From Cavia porcellus (Eukaryota > Chordata > Mammalia > Rodentia > Caviidae): a stretch of DNA of 64,000 nt. The notes beneath the pieces are model-generated. The model was not told the origin of the DNA. It worked only from the letters and a program-made list of their open reading frames with translations, and ran no database searches. The stretch's first letter is position 1. Each line of letters opens with the position of its first letter. Of the stretch, positions 1 to 11,727 are shown piece by piece. A program made the position numbers and the translations under genes. The stretch spans positions 35,291,519 through 35,355,518 of the forward strand of contig NW_026947485.1 in NCBI RefSeq assembly GCF_034190915.1. Direction: 5' to 3'.

Positions 1-658
1 AAATTTTGTTTCACTTCTCTTGTCTCAGCTTTCATTCATTGTTTTATCTTCTGTGGCTTTCTACCGTTCTTTCACAGAAGTATCTGGGTAGCTTAACAAA
101 TCACAATGCATCGGGTTAATTATCAGAGCCTTAATTCTTCCTCAATGAGTAGGACAAAAAGTTTTAAAAGGTGAAAGCAGTAACAAACAGGTAACAGCAA
201 TGAGAAAATAGTAAACACTACTGAACTGCAGGTTATCCCTTTAAAATGTTTCTGATGATAAATTTTATGCTATTTTTTATTACAATTATTTTTTTTTCTT
301 TTAAATCATAGGTACCAGCTATCTGTAATTATCCTGACATGCAGCTGTCTTTTCAACTCAAAATTACTGACCTCTTTCCATCCATCAATTAGTTCTGGGC
401 TGAGGAGATCTACCGTACTACACACTAAAAATCAGCATCATGTCAGAGATGTTATTAAAAAAATATCTGAATCAGAGGTCCAGTTCATCATCTTCCCAGG
501 ACAGAAGTTCAGTTATGGTCAGACACCAGCTCTAAATGAATCCTTGTAACTGTTTCTGGCTCGACGTGTTTAAATCATGTCTGAGGATGGAGAAAAAAAC
601 TATCCAAACAGAAGGCTGAAAATTTTAAAATATCAAAAGAATAAAAGGATAACAAGTT

Positions 659-743
659 GGGGGTTTAGCTCAGCAGCATAAGTGCCTGCTTGGCAAACAA
701 AAGGTCATGAGTTCGATCCCCAGCACCCAAAAAAAAAAAAAAA

Positions 744-778
<35 letters not shown>
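659..778 (+). mobile_element. ID SINE with A-tail and (GA)n
   Basis: tRNA-Ala-derived SINE. The pol III A box (tagctcagcagcataagtg) and B box (gttcgatccc) are both visible. An A-run of about 17 and a (GA)n run to 778 follow. Five-prime G-rich start as in other ID copies here. I found no convincing target-site duplication. Confidence 0.85.
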
Positions 779-784
<6 letters not shown>

Positions 785-3530
785 ACTGTCCAGGAATACA
801 ATAGAAAATTTTCTCTTACATTAATAAATAAAGTCTTAGTAATTACCTAAATTAATAAATATTTGCATTAGTCTATGTCAAATATATACATTTAAAAGTA
901 CCACTTAGAACAAAAGTAACATTAAAAGACATTGCCTAAAATGACAAGTCAATAGGCATCCAAATGTAGAACTGAGATGATAAAATACCAAGATGGTATT
1001 TATCAAGTCATTCCCCACACAATTTCTCCCATGTTTCCATTTAAAATATCTATGAAGGCAAAAGACAAACAACTCGCAGTGCTAGAAATCTGGACCACAG
1101 AAAACTGCTGCCAGAATCTCTCAGGAAAGCATGCTAAATGTAAGGTTAATGGAACAGAGTTAAATCTAAACTTAAATAGTTTAACAGCGTTGCACCAACG
1201 AAGAGAGTGAGCTGCTTACTTGGAAGTACGTACAACAACCCCTGCCCACTCTCGCATTGTCTGTATTCTGCAAAGCAAACGAAATGAAGCAACCATTCAG
1301 TATTGCATTGAAGTAAAAGGAAACTACCTGCTCCCCACCTCATCCAAATCTGTTTAGAAATAGCACTTTAAATTAAATGATTTTATTGGTTAAATAAAAC
1401 AAAGAGGAATGACATTGGAGCTATGACAAACAGAATCGTCTTTCATAAAATATAATCGGAAAAGATAAATATTATCATGGGAAATAATTTTGTAACATTT
1501 TCTTATTATCTGTATATCATTTAAAACAAGTAATGTAGCAATTTGGGGATTCCATCTCAAGAAAATAGGTTTGTATTAATATGAACACTAACAACCAAGT
1601 TGGCAAGTGTACATATGAAACTGATTTCTAAAGCTTAGGAAATAATTTAACAGCAAAATATTTCAATAATGGGCTAAAAGGCAATCTCCATTCCCATAGT
1701 CAGCAACATTAGGTTTAGGTGTATTTCCTAACCCTATTTAAAAATAAGTAAACAGGAAAAATACATAAGAAAAGGAAGGAAAATATAAATTTCACGAAAC
1801 TAGAGACAAAAAATTTTCAATAAATTCTGGCATCCTTAGTAGCATATAACAACATACACCTCTTGGAAAAATAGGCTAAAAGCTGAAAGCAGCACAGTAT
1901 AGCAAAAAGGTACAAAGTTAAAAACTGTGAGAAAAAAAATGCTCTAACAAAGGAGAAAGCCACAATCAAAGCATTAGGTTACTATTAACTGATATTCTAA
2001 ATAATTAAAGGTGCAAAAAAAGAGAACTTAGAGAGTACTACAAATTTAAATGTGAAAGCAACAAAAAAAGATCGAAAAACTTGGGAACAAATGATATTCA
2101 GGAAGATTTGAGGAAAAGATGCACAGAAACAACATTTTTTAAAAACAGATATTTGTACATTCATACATATAAATACACTAAAATATATTTTCTTGTTTGC
2201 AGGGAAAAATGCCATCATGAAGCAAACGAAGTTAGTGGTGGGGCAGAGGAGTGCAATCATCTATTTCAATATAAATTATCTGTAATACAACATCCTACAT
2301 CAAGAAAAAAGAGAATAAAGAATTCATGAAAGGAAAAAAAAACAGGGTAATTGTACAATTTCTGTAGCACTAAATGATATAAAACAAAAGGAAAAATGTC
2401 TATAGATTTTTAAAGAAAAAATGTGTGCAAAAAAATTTATCCACACATTTGAGAAAGTTCAGAAAGGATAACCAGAGAGAGTTGAGAAAAATAAAGGGTT
2501 CAAAACCAGTCTCTTAGAGGGTAAATTAGGTTTGTAGGACTATAGTAACAAATTCACACCTAGGCAATGGTCTCTCTGAAGTCTCTAGGGAATGAATCTT
2601 CTGTGCCTCTCCTGGCTTCTAGTGGCTGGGAGCAATACTTAGCATTCTATAGCTTACAGAAGAATTATCATATGACTTTCTGACTCCATTGTCAAATGCA
2701 TTCCTCTCATGTGTCTTCTGTCTCTGTATCCAAATTTCCTTCTTTTTATAAAGAAGGTAGTCACTAGATGGGGGTCCAACTCAATCCACTATGACCAGTA
2801 TCTTCTTAAACTGATTACATCTGCAAAGTTCCTGTTGCTACGTTATATTACTATGTATTACACATCCAAAGTATTAAAGGATAGCATGTGAACATTACCT
2901 TTCGAGATGACACAATTCCATACACATGAAGAGAAAAAACAGTTGTAAGACATGTTCTAGGCTAACAAAGAGGAGTAGAAATTAGAATTTAAAGGATAAG
3001 GGAGTCATGATATGAAAGATTGCTGTGTTTTCCCAGGCACAATGTCAGCATCCAACTGGACTGAGGGTATTCAATCCAAGGGCAAAGTGAGGTCAGACAT
3101 GCTTTCCTAAACTGCACCTTCTCTTCTCTGTCCTTCACCTCTGAGCCATAAGTTGATCCGCAGTCAAAACACTATTCAGCTGGACATTTAAGACAATAGT
3201 AACGATACTCTTTCTACCATTTATGAAGAGTTGTTCAACTAGTTTAAACATATTGGGGACAAGCATCCAGTGGAAACACTAAATAAAAGTGCATTTTTCT
3301 CTCTAAATGAGTTGTACAGAACTATAATAACCTTTTATTTATTTGCTTAGGAACTTAGTTTTTCACGCCTTTGAAACACATACTGAACACTTAAATCATT
3401 AGATTTTTATTAGTTTTTATGTCATCTAGGTTCTATGACTATACTTGGTACACTTAAAGTCAATTAGGATATAAACTCAGTGTATAACAGATGAATAAAT
3501 ATGTAACTAAACGTTAAAGCTTATTTCTGG
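779..3530. other. Unassigned AT-rich intron
   Basis: Long A/T-rich stretch with short chance open frames, for example near 977-1210 and 2081-2329, that show no recognisable protein. No SINE or LTR was identified. Diverged old L1 sequence may be present but I cannot support it. Confidence 0.5.
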
Positions 3531-3645
3531 AACTATGGATGATTTTTAGGTTTTGAGTGTTCTCTATTTTTCCAAATGTTTCCATAATATCTGTGCAACT
3601 ATACTTATAAACAGAAAAAATAGCTTATATAAATAAGCATGGAAA
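3531..3645 (+). repeat. Left arm of an inverted repeat
   Basis: This segment is closely matched by the reverse complement of 4128-4238. Shared blocks include 'gagtgttctctatttttcc', 'aaatgtttccataatatct' and 'ttatataaa'. The arms differ by scattered substitutions and a small indel near 3556. An ID element sits in the spacer. The 3' part resembles the A-rich end of an old LINE, so both arms may be copies of one repeat family in opposite orientation. Confidence 0.75.
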
Positions 3646-3878
3646 TTTTTAGTGACAATATATTGACAATTTTGTAACTTTTAATGAAACAAAACTTTGG
3701 AAAAAAAAAATCCTCCAAAATGTGAACAACAGAACCTCTAGATACTAGGAATAAAGAAAAGTTAACTTTCCTTTTTACGGTTGTATTTCCCAGATTTCTA
3801 CAATAAGTCTGCCATGTTCTTGTAATAGGAACAATGTAATATAAAAATTATATAAAATAATAAAAAAGTGGCAAGTGG

Positions 3879-3996
3879 GGGGGGGCTGGGGATTTAGCTC
3901 AGTGGCATAAGTGCCTGCCTTGCAAGCAGGCAGTCGTGAGTTTGATCCCCAATATCGATAAGAAGGAAAAAGACAAAAATAAATTAATTAATTAAT
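3879..3996 (+). mobile_element. ID SINE flanked by a 12-bp TSD
   Basis: Well-preserved ID element: G-rich start, ggctggggatttagctcagt, B-box region 'gagtttgatcccc', and an A-rich tail that degenerates to (attaatt). The target-site duplication agtggcaagtgg is perfect at 3867-3878 and 3997-4008. It lies between the arms of the 3.5/4.2 kb inverted repeat and is therefore younger than that arrangement. Confidence 0.95.
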
Positions 3997-4127
3997 AGTG
4001 GCAAGTGGAGTGGACTTGCCTAGTAGACCTAAAGTAACATTATTTTTCATCTGTAACATCTATCCTATTTGATAAAAAGCAACAGAAGTCTCTGATTGCC
4101 TAAAACAATGTATATTTTTAAGTTTCC

Positions 4128-4238
4128 ACATGTTTATTTATATAAGCTACTTTTTCTGTTTATAAATGGCTGGATAGATATTATGGAAACATTTGGAAAA
4201 ATAGAGAACACTCACAAAGTAGAAACTTAAAAATCATA
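4128..4238 (-). repeat. Right arm of an inverted repeat
   Basis: Reverse-complement partner of 3531-3645, separated from it by about 480 bp. The spacer includes the 118-bp ID insertion at 3879-3996, so the original spacer was nearer 350 bp. Between this arm and the next ID element lies about 60 bp of unique sequence. Confidence 0.75.
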
Positions 4239-4300
4239 CATAGAAAAGGATTAATGCTGATATTTCACTGCCAATCAATGCCTTTAAAAATGGTATATTT

Positions 4301-4415
4301 GGGCTGCAACTGTAACTCAGGGGTACAGTGCCTGCCTAACATGCACGGGGCCCTGTGTTCATCACCACAACCAAAGCAAAAACAACAACAAAAAAAAAAA
4401 AAAAAAAAAAAAAAA
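4301..4415 (+). mobile_element. Older ID-type SINE
   Basis: The core reads gtaactcaggggtacagtg, then cctgcctaacatgcac and 'ccctgtgttcatcacca', followed by (caa)n and about 26 A. This is the ID/tRNA-Ala pattern but more diverged and of a different subtype (ggccctg-containing) from the copies at 3.9 and 41 kb. Confidence 0.75.
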
Positions 4416-4928
4416 CAGTCATTTTAAAATAAATTTGCTAAATAATGCAAAGCCAAAATACAAGAAAATATGTAAAATAATTAACTTTATTGACTTGACC
4501 AGAATCACTCATAATTAAAACCATAAGGTGCCAAAGTAAAGTAGAAACCACTTTTCTTCTCTAATACTTGACTCATGATTAAAAACTATCATTAAACCAA
4601 AAATGTTCCTGTCTTTTCAAGAAACTGAATACACATATATAAATGTAGCTGCAAATGAACAGACCAAGTATCAGTACATTGAGGCTGAGTCCTAAATTGA
4701 CCACAATTGCCAAACTTTGAAAATTACCACTTTGCAGCCTCGAAATAGGTACCAATTAAGATTATTATCGCTATATGTATGAAAAAGTAGATGGTCAGCA
4801 GTTGTCTCAGTTCCTGTGGGGTTCACAAATTTAGTCCATGGTCTTTGAAATTACATGTGAGAACAGGACAATTTTGACACTTTTGTAAAACAAAAATAAA
4901 TTTAAAACAATTTTTTAAAGGCAAAGAT

Positions 4929-5037
4929 GTGAGACATGGTGAAGCACACCTGTAATGGGGTACAAAGTGAATTCAAGGCCAACCTGAACTGCATTAAGAC
5001 CCTGCCTGAAAAACTCAAAAAGACAAAAAGAAAGCGG
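4929..5037 (+). mobile_element. B1-type SINE fragment
   Basis: 7SL-derived B1 motifs are visible: 'acatggtgaagcacacctgtaat', 'gaattcaaggccaacctga' and 'agaccctgcctgaaaaactc', with a short A-rich tail. The middle of the element is shortened, so this is an internally deleted copy. Confidence 0.7.
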
Positions 5038-6355
5038 GGGGGATGAACAAAACACAAGCTCCAACTTTATTCTTGTTATTCAACAGACATAAAATCACAT
5101 TACCAAATCACTAGTTTTAACAGCTTACTCTTAATTATTCTGCAAGGTCTGGCAACAGTGAGCCGACTGGCCTTGGTCTGAGAACTATGTTAGCTCTGAA
5201 TAATCCAGTCCAGTTGGAAGGTAGCAGTTTTATTAGCTAGCAGTATGTAACATTCAGAAAAGATCAACTATACAGACAATCCCACATTGATAGCACCATC
5301 AAATGACCCAAGAAAATTTTATAAGAAAAAATAGAGAGGAAAAAGATAAGCACAAATAAGCATATCTGTGAGTGTTAAAACCTTGACCAAGTTTCTTTAA
5401 ACAAGAAAACAGTATTACTGAAAGTGTGGCATTGCAAGCGTAGTACTGGGCTATGAGAACAAAGGAGTTGGTCCAGTCTCGCTGGCATCCTGGATGGGTA
5501 ATGAAAATGTAGATGCCAAGGAAGAACTGAGGGCCTCCTTTTTTGAGACATTTCCAAAAACAAAAGAGAGGCCTTCATTCTCAGAAAGTGTCCTGGTTGG
5601 CTCAATCATCTCTCAGGGTTAAGCAAAGTCTGGGCAAACCAGCATAGTTCAGGAAGCTCACAACTACCACAGTTCTTGAGAATTACCTGGAGAATTTCTC
5701 TGGTTTTATTTTGCTTTGATTTTATACATCATTTTCCAGGTTTCTGGGCTTTTGGAGCCCTGTAAATCTGTTTGCTTGCTTGCTTTGTTTTAAACTCCCT
5801 TTGATGATTTCAATGTGCAGCCAAGGCTGAGAGCCGCAGAAATAATGGAAAGAGGTGTAGAAAACAAAATTAAAGCTTTGGATTCTAAGATTGGCTCTAA
5901 CAATTTTTAGTTGTGCTGCCCTGCACAAGTCATTTTGTATTCCAAAGCCTTCCCACACACAACTGTATAGAAAAGAGTACAACATCTTACCTCTGAGGGG
6001 TTTTCGAACTTCAAATGTATTAACTGTAAAGGACTTTACATATGTTCCAGCAATCCTTTTCAAATACAATATTTACTATGGGAGATTTCAGGTACTCTTA
6101 ATAAATCTAAAGATCAGAAACCTATGACTACATATGTACACTTGAGTAGATTCTATAATGAGTTTAGAAAAATTTCAATTTGTCAGGATGTGAATGAGAA
6201 ACTTTGAGAGGAGCTATTTTTTAGTCATCGAATATATATCCCTGGTACAAGAAAATTATCAATCAATATACACATAACCCATAAACAAGGAAAAAACTCA
6301 AAATCATATCCATTTCCCCAGAGTTGTGCCTAAAAAAACATGTTCTATTTAAAAT
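5038..6355. other. Unassigned intron sequence
   Basis: Mixed composition, with open frames at 5722-6069 (minus) and 5891-6127 (plus) that overlap each other on opposite strands and show no recognisable domain. I see no identifiable repeat or exon. Confidence 0.45.
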
Positions 6356-6364
6356 AAGAATTTT

Positions 6365-6463
6365 GGTGCTGGAGATGTAGCTCACATAGAATTTTAGAAT
6401 TTTAGGGTTGGAGTACCTGGGCAGTGTTAGGCCCCCAATACTGTAATAAGTCAGTCAATCAAA
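6365..6463 (+). mobile_element. Degenerate ID SINE with 9-bp TSD
   Basis: The start 'ggtgctggagatgtagctca' is ID-like. The middle is replaced by a repeated agaattttagaatttta and the B box is lost. The flanks aagaatttt (6356-6364) and aagaatttt (6464-6472) look like a target-site duplication, and the internal copies of the same motif suggest later local slippage. Confidence 0.6.
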
Positions 6464-6524
6464 AAGAATTTTATGTGACTAATCTCTATGTAAATAGACA
6501 TGATTAAAAAGAGCTCCCTAAAAA

Positions 6525-7035
6525 AGTATGAATGTTAAGATCTCAGCTATCTCATCCATTCTGTGGTTGATCTGCATTTTGGTTGTTTCCAAGTTAGCTA
6601 TTATAAACTGTACTGCTATAAATATGACTGCACGTATATCGCTGTTACATGGCCTTTTTGATTTTTCTGAGAAATTACCCAGGAGGGGAACAGCTGGACT
6701 GAATGGAACCTCCAATCCTAGTTTTTTGAGGAATCTCCATACTGATTTCCACATTGGCTGTACCAGTCTACATTCCCACCAACAGTGGAGAACTGTTCTT
6801 TTTTCTCCACAGCCTTGCCAACATTTGTTATTGGTTGATTTCTTGATGGCAGCCATTCTTTCCAGAGTGAGATGAAATCTCAATGCTGTTTTAATTTGCA
6901 TTTCTCCAGTGACCAGTGATGGCAAACATTTCTTCATGTATTTATTTTCCATTTGTATATCTTCATCTGAGGAATGTACATTCATCTCAGATGTCCATTT
7001 TTGGAGAAGGTCTTTGAATTTGGGGGGCTTGATGA
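6525..7035 (-). mobile_element. L1 ORF2 3' segment, inverted part
   Basis: Minus-strand translation gives the C-terminal region of a LINE-1 ORF2 protein. Recognisable stretches are EMQIKTALRFHLT, AAIKKSTNNKCWQGCGE, LHCWWECRLVQPMWKSVWRF and VPLLGNFSEKSKRPCNSD, ending near INHRMDEIAEI. The frame is open from 6985 to 6518, so the copy is not very old. It ends where the adjacent plus-strand segment resumes the same element, which is the layout left by twin-primed (5'-inverted) insertion. Confidence 0.88.
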
Positions 7036-7039
7036 TTTT

Positions 7040-7210
7040 TCAATTATTTTTATACAATGGAGTATTACTCAGCTATAATATAATAAATGATGGATTTAAG
7101 GCTTTTATAAGTAAATAGAGGCAACTTGAGACTATCCTCATAAGTGAAATGAATCAGACAAACATTTGTAAATATCATATTGTCTCTCTAGTATAAAAAA
7201 TAATAAAAAA
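7040..7210 (+). mobile_element. L1 ORF2 tail, direct part of the same insertion
   Basis: Plus-strand 'tacaatggagtattactcagc', 'gcaacttgagactatcctca' and 'taagtgaaatgaatcagaca' are the final part of L1 ORF2. This part lies directly after, in element coordinates, the segment found inverted at 6525-7035. An A-rich stretch follows at 7193-7212. The sequence to about 7440 may be 3' UTR but I cannot confirm it. Confidence 0.8.
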
Positions 7211-7714
7211 CTGAAAGAGTAGTAAGATCCAAACTGTATAATAGATATTGTGATAATGTAAGGGAAAGAAAGTACTCTAAAGGATATAACTGTATATATG
7301 TTTAAGTGTGTAAGATAACTATACTTCTAACTTTTTGTTAGTTCATCAAACAGAATGGTTTGTACTATCATTATTTGATTATTCACTTTATGCTTTGATT
7401 CTGTGAGATGAGCAACTACTTCTCAGATAACAATATATAATTTATCAACTAGAGATTTATCACATTTTTTTGAAATTCTGTACTATTTCTATCCTTTTTT
7501 GTTTTTCTTTTTTTCTCTATCTAAAAGATCTCATCTAGTCCTGTGACTTTTCAAATGCAATGTATGTGCAAAGATCTCTCAATTTGTCAGCCCACATCTT
7601 TTCCTTGAGCACTTAGTTCAGTACTTGGTATTTCAGAGCCATCTCAGACTTAATGTATCCAAAACATAGCCCCTTAATTTCTCCTGATTCCCAATTTTAA
7701 TGTGGCTCTTTCCT

Positions 7715-7995
7715 CATCACTGAAGACTCAACTCAATGTCATCTCTTCAAAAAGGGCTTGTTGATTCCAAATACATCATATGCTATCACCTTGTTTACCC
7801 CATTTTATCTTTTCTATAGGAAGGAATTACGATTACGTGTGTATGAGTTCAATGTTTCCATCTCTCCACTAGGATGTAAGCTCATGAAGGACACAAAACA
7901 CCATTAAGATGTTATTATATTCTTTGTTGTGGTCCAACACACTAAGCACTATCCTATACAATGTCAGCTGTCAATACACGTTACCATCAGTCAGG
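7715..7995 (+). mobile_element. L2 LINE 3' relic
   Basis: Order and motifs fit the L2 3' region: 'actcaatgtcatctcttc', 'ttaccccattttatcttttc', then 'ccactaggatgtaagctcatgaagg' in shortened form. Diverged, as expected for an ancient mammalian element. Confidence 0.65.
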
Positions 7996-10424
7996 AAGAA
8001 TAATAAAGCCTGGAGATATCCAGCCTCTACTTCCTATTCTCCATCTTTATACCACCTTTTCTCATTTATTTGGTCCAGGATCTTTTTCCTTTAGACTGAA
8101 AAAACTTTGTACTTTGGCCTGTTCTGCAGAATAAACCATTGGTTATCCACTGTCAGTGGTGAGCTACACCCCACCCTTAGGGGAACCTGGTTCTCAGGCA
8201 TACTTTTGGGGAGGATTATCAATACACCCATGTCTCCTGACTCAAGAAAATAAGAAATATTCATAATTTTTTAAACCACGTAGTTCCTATGGTCTGTCAT
8301 TTTTCCTTGCTTCTAGTATAATGGTCAAAATAAAAATAATAGTCCACCATAAGTATTCCCTATCAGGTACCATTCTCTTGCTGAAGGTGCATTTTGTACA
8401 TTATGGGCTATCTATAGACAATAACACCTCACTTAACACATACTCTCTTGAGGGATAATGCCTCATCGGAACTTTAGAGAAAAACAACTTTTCAGAGATA
8501 AAGATGAGTTCCCACAGGGTTCCCTGGTATTGAAATTTGTCCTGGCCTCTCATCAATGCCAAGAAGATGAAGAAACCTTTGCTAAAAACCACTTATTCAG
8601 GCCTTTTATGGCATTCTATATTATGGTGCTTGACCCAGAAGGATCACAGAAGTTTTTAGTATTTTAGTTTCTTCTATCAGACAAAAACCACAATAGACAG
8701 AAAGAACTAATATGTACTTTGCAGACCATGTCTGATTTCAGTCAAGCTTACCCAGCTTCTCTTTGGTGAAAAAAGCAGAGAAGACCCTTCTATACTCAGT
8801 ACTAGGCACAAAAGCTGGGTATTCATCTTTCCTCTTGGTCAGAGTCTGTACTGCTAGGCTCTCCTGGGTTCCTGGTTGAAGACTACATTTCTGGGTTCAA
8901 ATAATGCCTAAATTCTCCATATTAGGAATAGCCTCCACAACCAAACCCAAACTCGACATCTTGCACAAACACATCACCTATGGAAGATATAAGGGCAAGG
9001 AAAATGTAGAATAATAATCCCAACAGAAAAATAAATCTTAAATCTCACCCACACCTCTTTATACCACAACTGGGGCTTCTTACTTTACCCCTTTACAAGT
9101 TCTGGAGTGCCACAGACAGAGAGTGCATTACAGATCACACAATCATTATACTCCTCTTGGTCATCAGTGCTCACAGACCCACTGTTTAAACCCTAAGAAC
9201 AAGCCTCCTACAGAACTTCCATCATCTCTTCTTATCTTCTCTTATTACAAATAATGTCATCATTCTTTCAATTGCACAAAACTTAAGTCATCCTAATTAT
9301 TTTTGTTTTCCTCAATGTGCAACAATCTTCAATTTCCTCAACTCCCCTTCTTCTTTTTGTCAAAATCCATCTACTGCCACCTCTTCTACACTTTATTAAT
9401 TACCCCCTCTCCTGGATCATAAACTTCTCCTTTTCTATCAAGTTTCTTCCTTTAGCTAATAAATAGTCCAAATACCACTCTTCTGAAGCTTTTTGCTCCT
9501 TTCCTCATGCACACCTGACTGAGGAAACACTTCCCTGACATGCAGGACCCTTCAACCTTGTTTAATCATCAAACACAGTGTGTCATCATTATTTATATGC
9601 CAGACTATGTACTGGTTAGGTTCTTCAAAGCGGAAGGAAAGCTTTTTCACTTTAAGTCCCCACTGCAGTCAGATGGTGATTTATATAATATTATTATCCT
9701 CAAAAACGCAAACACATATGCAAATACATATACTGTACTTCATGGATCATACAATACACAATTACTTTACATAGTAACATGTCTGATATTGGGAAAGGTC
9801 TGATAAATGATGACATATGATAAAATATGACAGATCTCCTATAAACCTAACTGTAAGACCATGAAGGGAGAAATGAAAACTGAAGCTCAAACACCAAAAG
9901 GAACATGAGTAATATAATCTAGCCTTCTTGTACAAGTGAAACACACACAGACAGAAAACATTAAAAATACAACTTGGAAATCAAATCTCAGTCCTTATGA
10001 AATGTTGCCATCTAAGCAAAGTGAACTGACTCACAGTCAATACAAAATCAAAGACTTTTTTTGTTGAGATGACCCAAAGAAAACAGCACAATATACTAGA
10101 AAGGGTTGCAAAATCAGGGACAACATCCTTTTGGCTCATTGTGATCTTCTGAGTGCCCGACACAATCTACTGCAGATAACAAGAGTTTTAAAAGGAATTT
10201 ATGATGAATGTTCTAAGGTGAAAAATCTGGATGTTGTATTTAACACAAAGGATGGCTGTTAGGGGTCCAGTTAACAGTTAAAAGTAGAATACAGTAGTCT
10301 GGTCAAGGGACTATCTCATCAAAACCTCTCGGGACGCCGGCTAGAAACTGAGATTTCAAGTTTCCTTACAGACTAACTGACTTAGAATTTCTAGGGCTCG
10401 GACTCAGAAATTTGGACTTATGAC
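7996..10424. other. Unassigned intron sequence
   Basis: Somewhat pyrimidine-rich on the plus strand between 9.1 and 9.55 kb. The open frame at 8458-8667 (plus) overlaps another at 8401-8592 (minus) and neither resembles a known protein. Part may be an old LTR or LINE relic, but I cannot assign it. Confidence 0.45.
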
Positions 10425-10436
10425 AAGCAATCCAGG

Positions 10437-10534
10437 GCCGGAGATTCGGCTCAGTGACGTAAGTGCCTGCCAGACAAGTGTGAGATCAGCAGTTTGATGC
10501 CGGGTACCACTACCATCACCACCACAACAACAAA
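10437..10534 (+). mobile_element. ID SINE with 12-bp TSD
   Basis: The core ggccggagattcggctcagt, then gtgcctgccagacaag and 'cagtttgatgccgggtacc', ends in a (cca/caa) tail. The target-site duplication aagcaatccagg is perfect at 10425-10436 and 10535-10546. Confidence 0.93.
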
Positions 10535-10546
10535 AAGCAATCCAGG

Positions 10547-11587
10547 TGATTATCATAGCCATTAAAGTTTAAGAACTAGAATGTATCAGAAAAAATGGCC
10601 TGCACTGGAAACAATGGAAATTCATGAGTAAAATGTCACAAATTAAAAAATTAAACCCAATGAACTTAGGACTAGAAAAAGAAGAGATAAAATGTAGATG
10701 GCAAAAGAAAAAAATGGGAAAGTCAGTTACAAACAAATGCAAGAACATTTTAAATATAAATGTATAAACAGTAAAGAATCAGGACCTCTGAAAAGCCCTG
10801 GGATGAAGCATTAATTCCATCATGTGCAAAGGGGCATGAGTATCACATGAGACATCATTAGGATAATTAAATAATTAACATAGGATTAAAATTTCTCTTG
10901 GGGAAAATGATAATGAACAAGAAACACCTAATGTAGTTTCACAAATGATTCCTCAAATATCTGCAGACGAAGACAGATTGGAACTAAATATGGAGAAAAG
11001 TGAAGAAGTATCTTGTTTCAGGCAGCTAAAACTTACAGAAAAGAGTCAGGGCTAGCAAATTAATTCATGCTACTCAAGTAAGTCAGACATGAGAAGACAA
11101 GCTTTTAAAATTATCAAGGGGGAAAAAAGACTAGGAAAAGAAAAATGCAGCTAAAAATGGAGTAGAGTAGAGAATTAATGAAGACTAAACTAGCTCAGAA
11201 ACAGACCTAATTCGTTTTAATTTATCTTTGACAAGAAAAATGAAGAAGACATATTTGTATAATTAGAGAAAATGAGAACTTTGTAAAAATAGCGACTGAC
11301 AAAAAGCAGATGTGAAGCATTTGACAAAATTGAACTCATACCAATCAGGAGATCTAGATGACGGGAAGCTGAGACTCTCAAGAGAATTCACTTACACACT
11401 TCCAGAGTCACTTACAATCATTATGGAAATATGGCAGAAAAAATGGGGAAACAAAAAGTCTGAAGTGGAAGGGGAAAATGAAATAATGAAGTACAGTATC
11501 AATCTTAAAATAATTACAAAATTTAAGTGGAAACTATTGATAATTTTTTCCAGCCTAGACAGTGAACTCAATGTGGCCAGGGTATTG
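10547..11587. other. Unassigned AT-rich intron
   Basis: A-rich sequence with no recognisable repeat or exon. The open frame starting at 11312 runs into the following ID element and is not supported as a gene. Confidence 0.5.
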
Positions 11588-11599
11588 TTTTTCACTTTT

Positions 11600-11715
11600 G
11601 GTTTTTTTTTTTTTTTTTTTGTCTTTTTTCTTTTTATCGGTACCGGGGATCGAACTCACGACTGCCTGCTTGCAAGGCAGGCGCTTATGCTGCTGAGCTA
11701 AACCTCCAGCTCCGC
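11600..11715 (-). mobile_element. ID SINE, minus strand, 12-bp TSD
   Basis: Poly-T followed by 'cggtaccggggatcgaactc' and 'gctgctgagctaaacctcc' is an ID element read backwards. The target-site duplication tttttcactttt is perfect at 11588-11599 and 11716-11727. This is the only ID copy in the window lying in the sense direction of EXOC4. Confidence 0.95.
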
Positions 11716-11727
11716 TTTTTCACTTTT

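Noticed and set aside
3879..3996. tRNA-Ala gene
   Set aside because: Pol III boxes are present, but the sequence lacks a foldable anticodon arm, has an A-tail and is flanked by a target-site duplication. It is an ID SINE, as are the similar sequences elsewhere.
5722..6127. Overlapping open frames on opposite strands as coding exons
   Set aside because: No recognisable protein, no EXOC4 similarity and no convincing splice sites.
6518..6985. Longest minus-strand open frame (155 codons) as a host gene
   Set aside because: Its sequence is LINE-1 ORF2 C-terminal protein and it is interrupted by an inversion. It is annotated as a mobile element.
8401..8667. Possible small gene or processed pseudogene
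   Set aside because: Open frames exist on both strands but neither gives a recognisable protein, and no splice sites or A-tail support one.
11312..11701. Plus-strand open frame of 129 codons
   Set aside because: The second half is a poly-T tract and a minus-strand ID element. The first half shows no known domain or splice structure.
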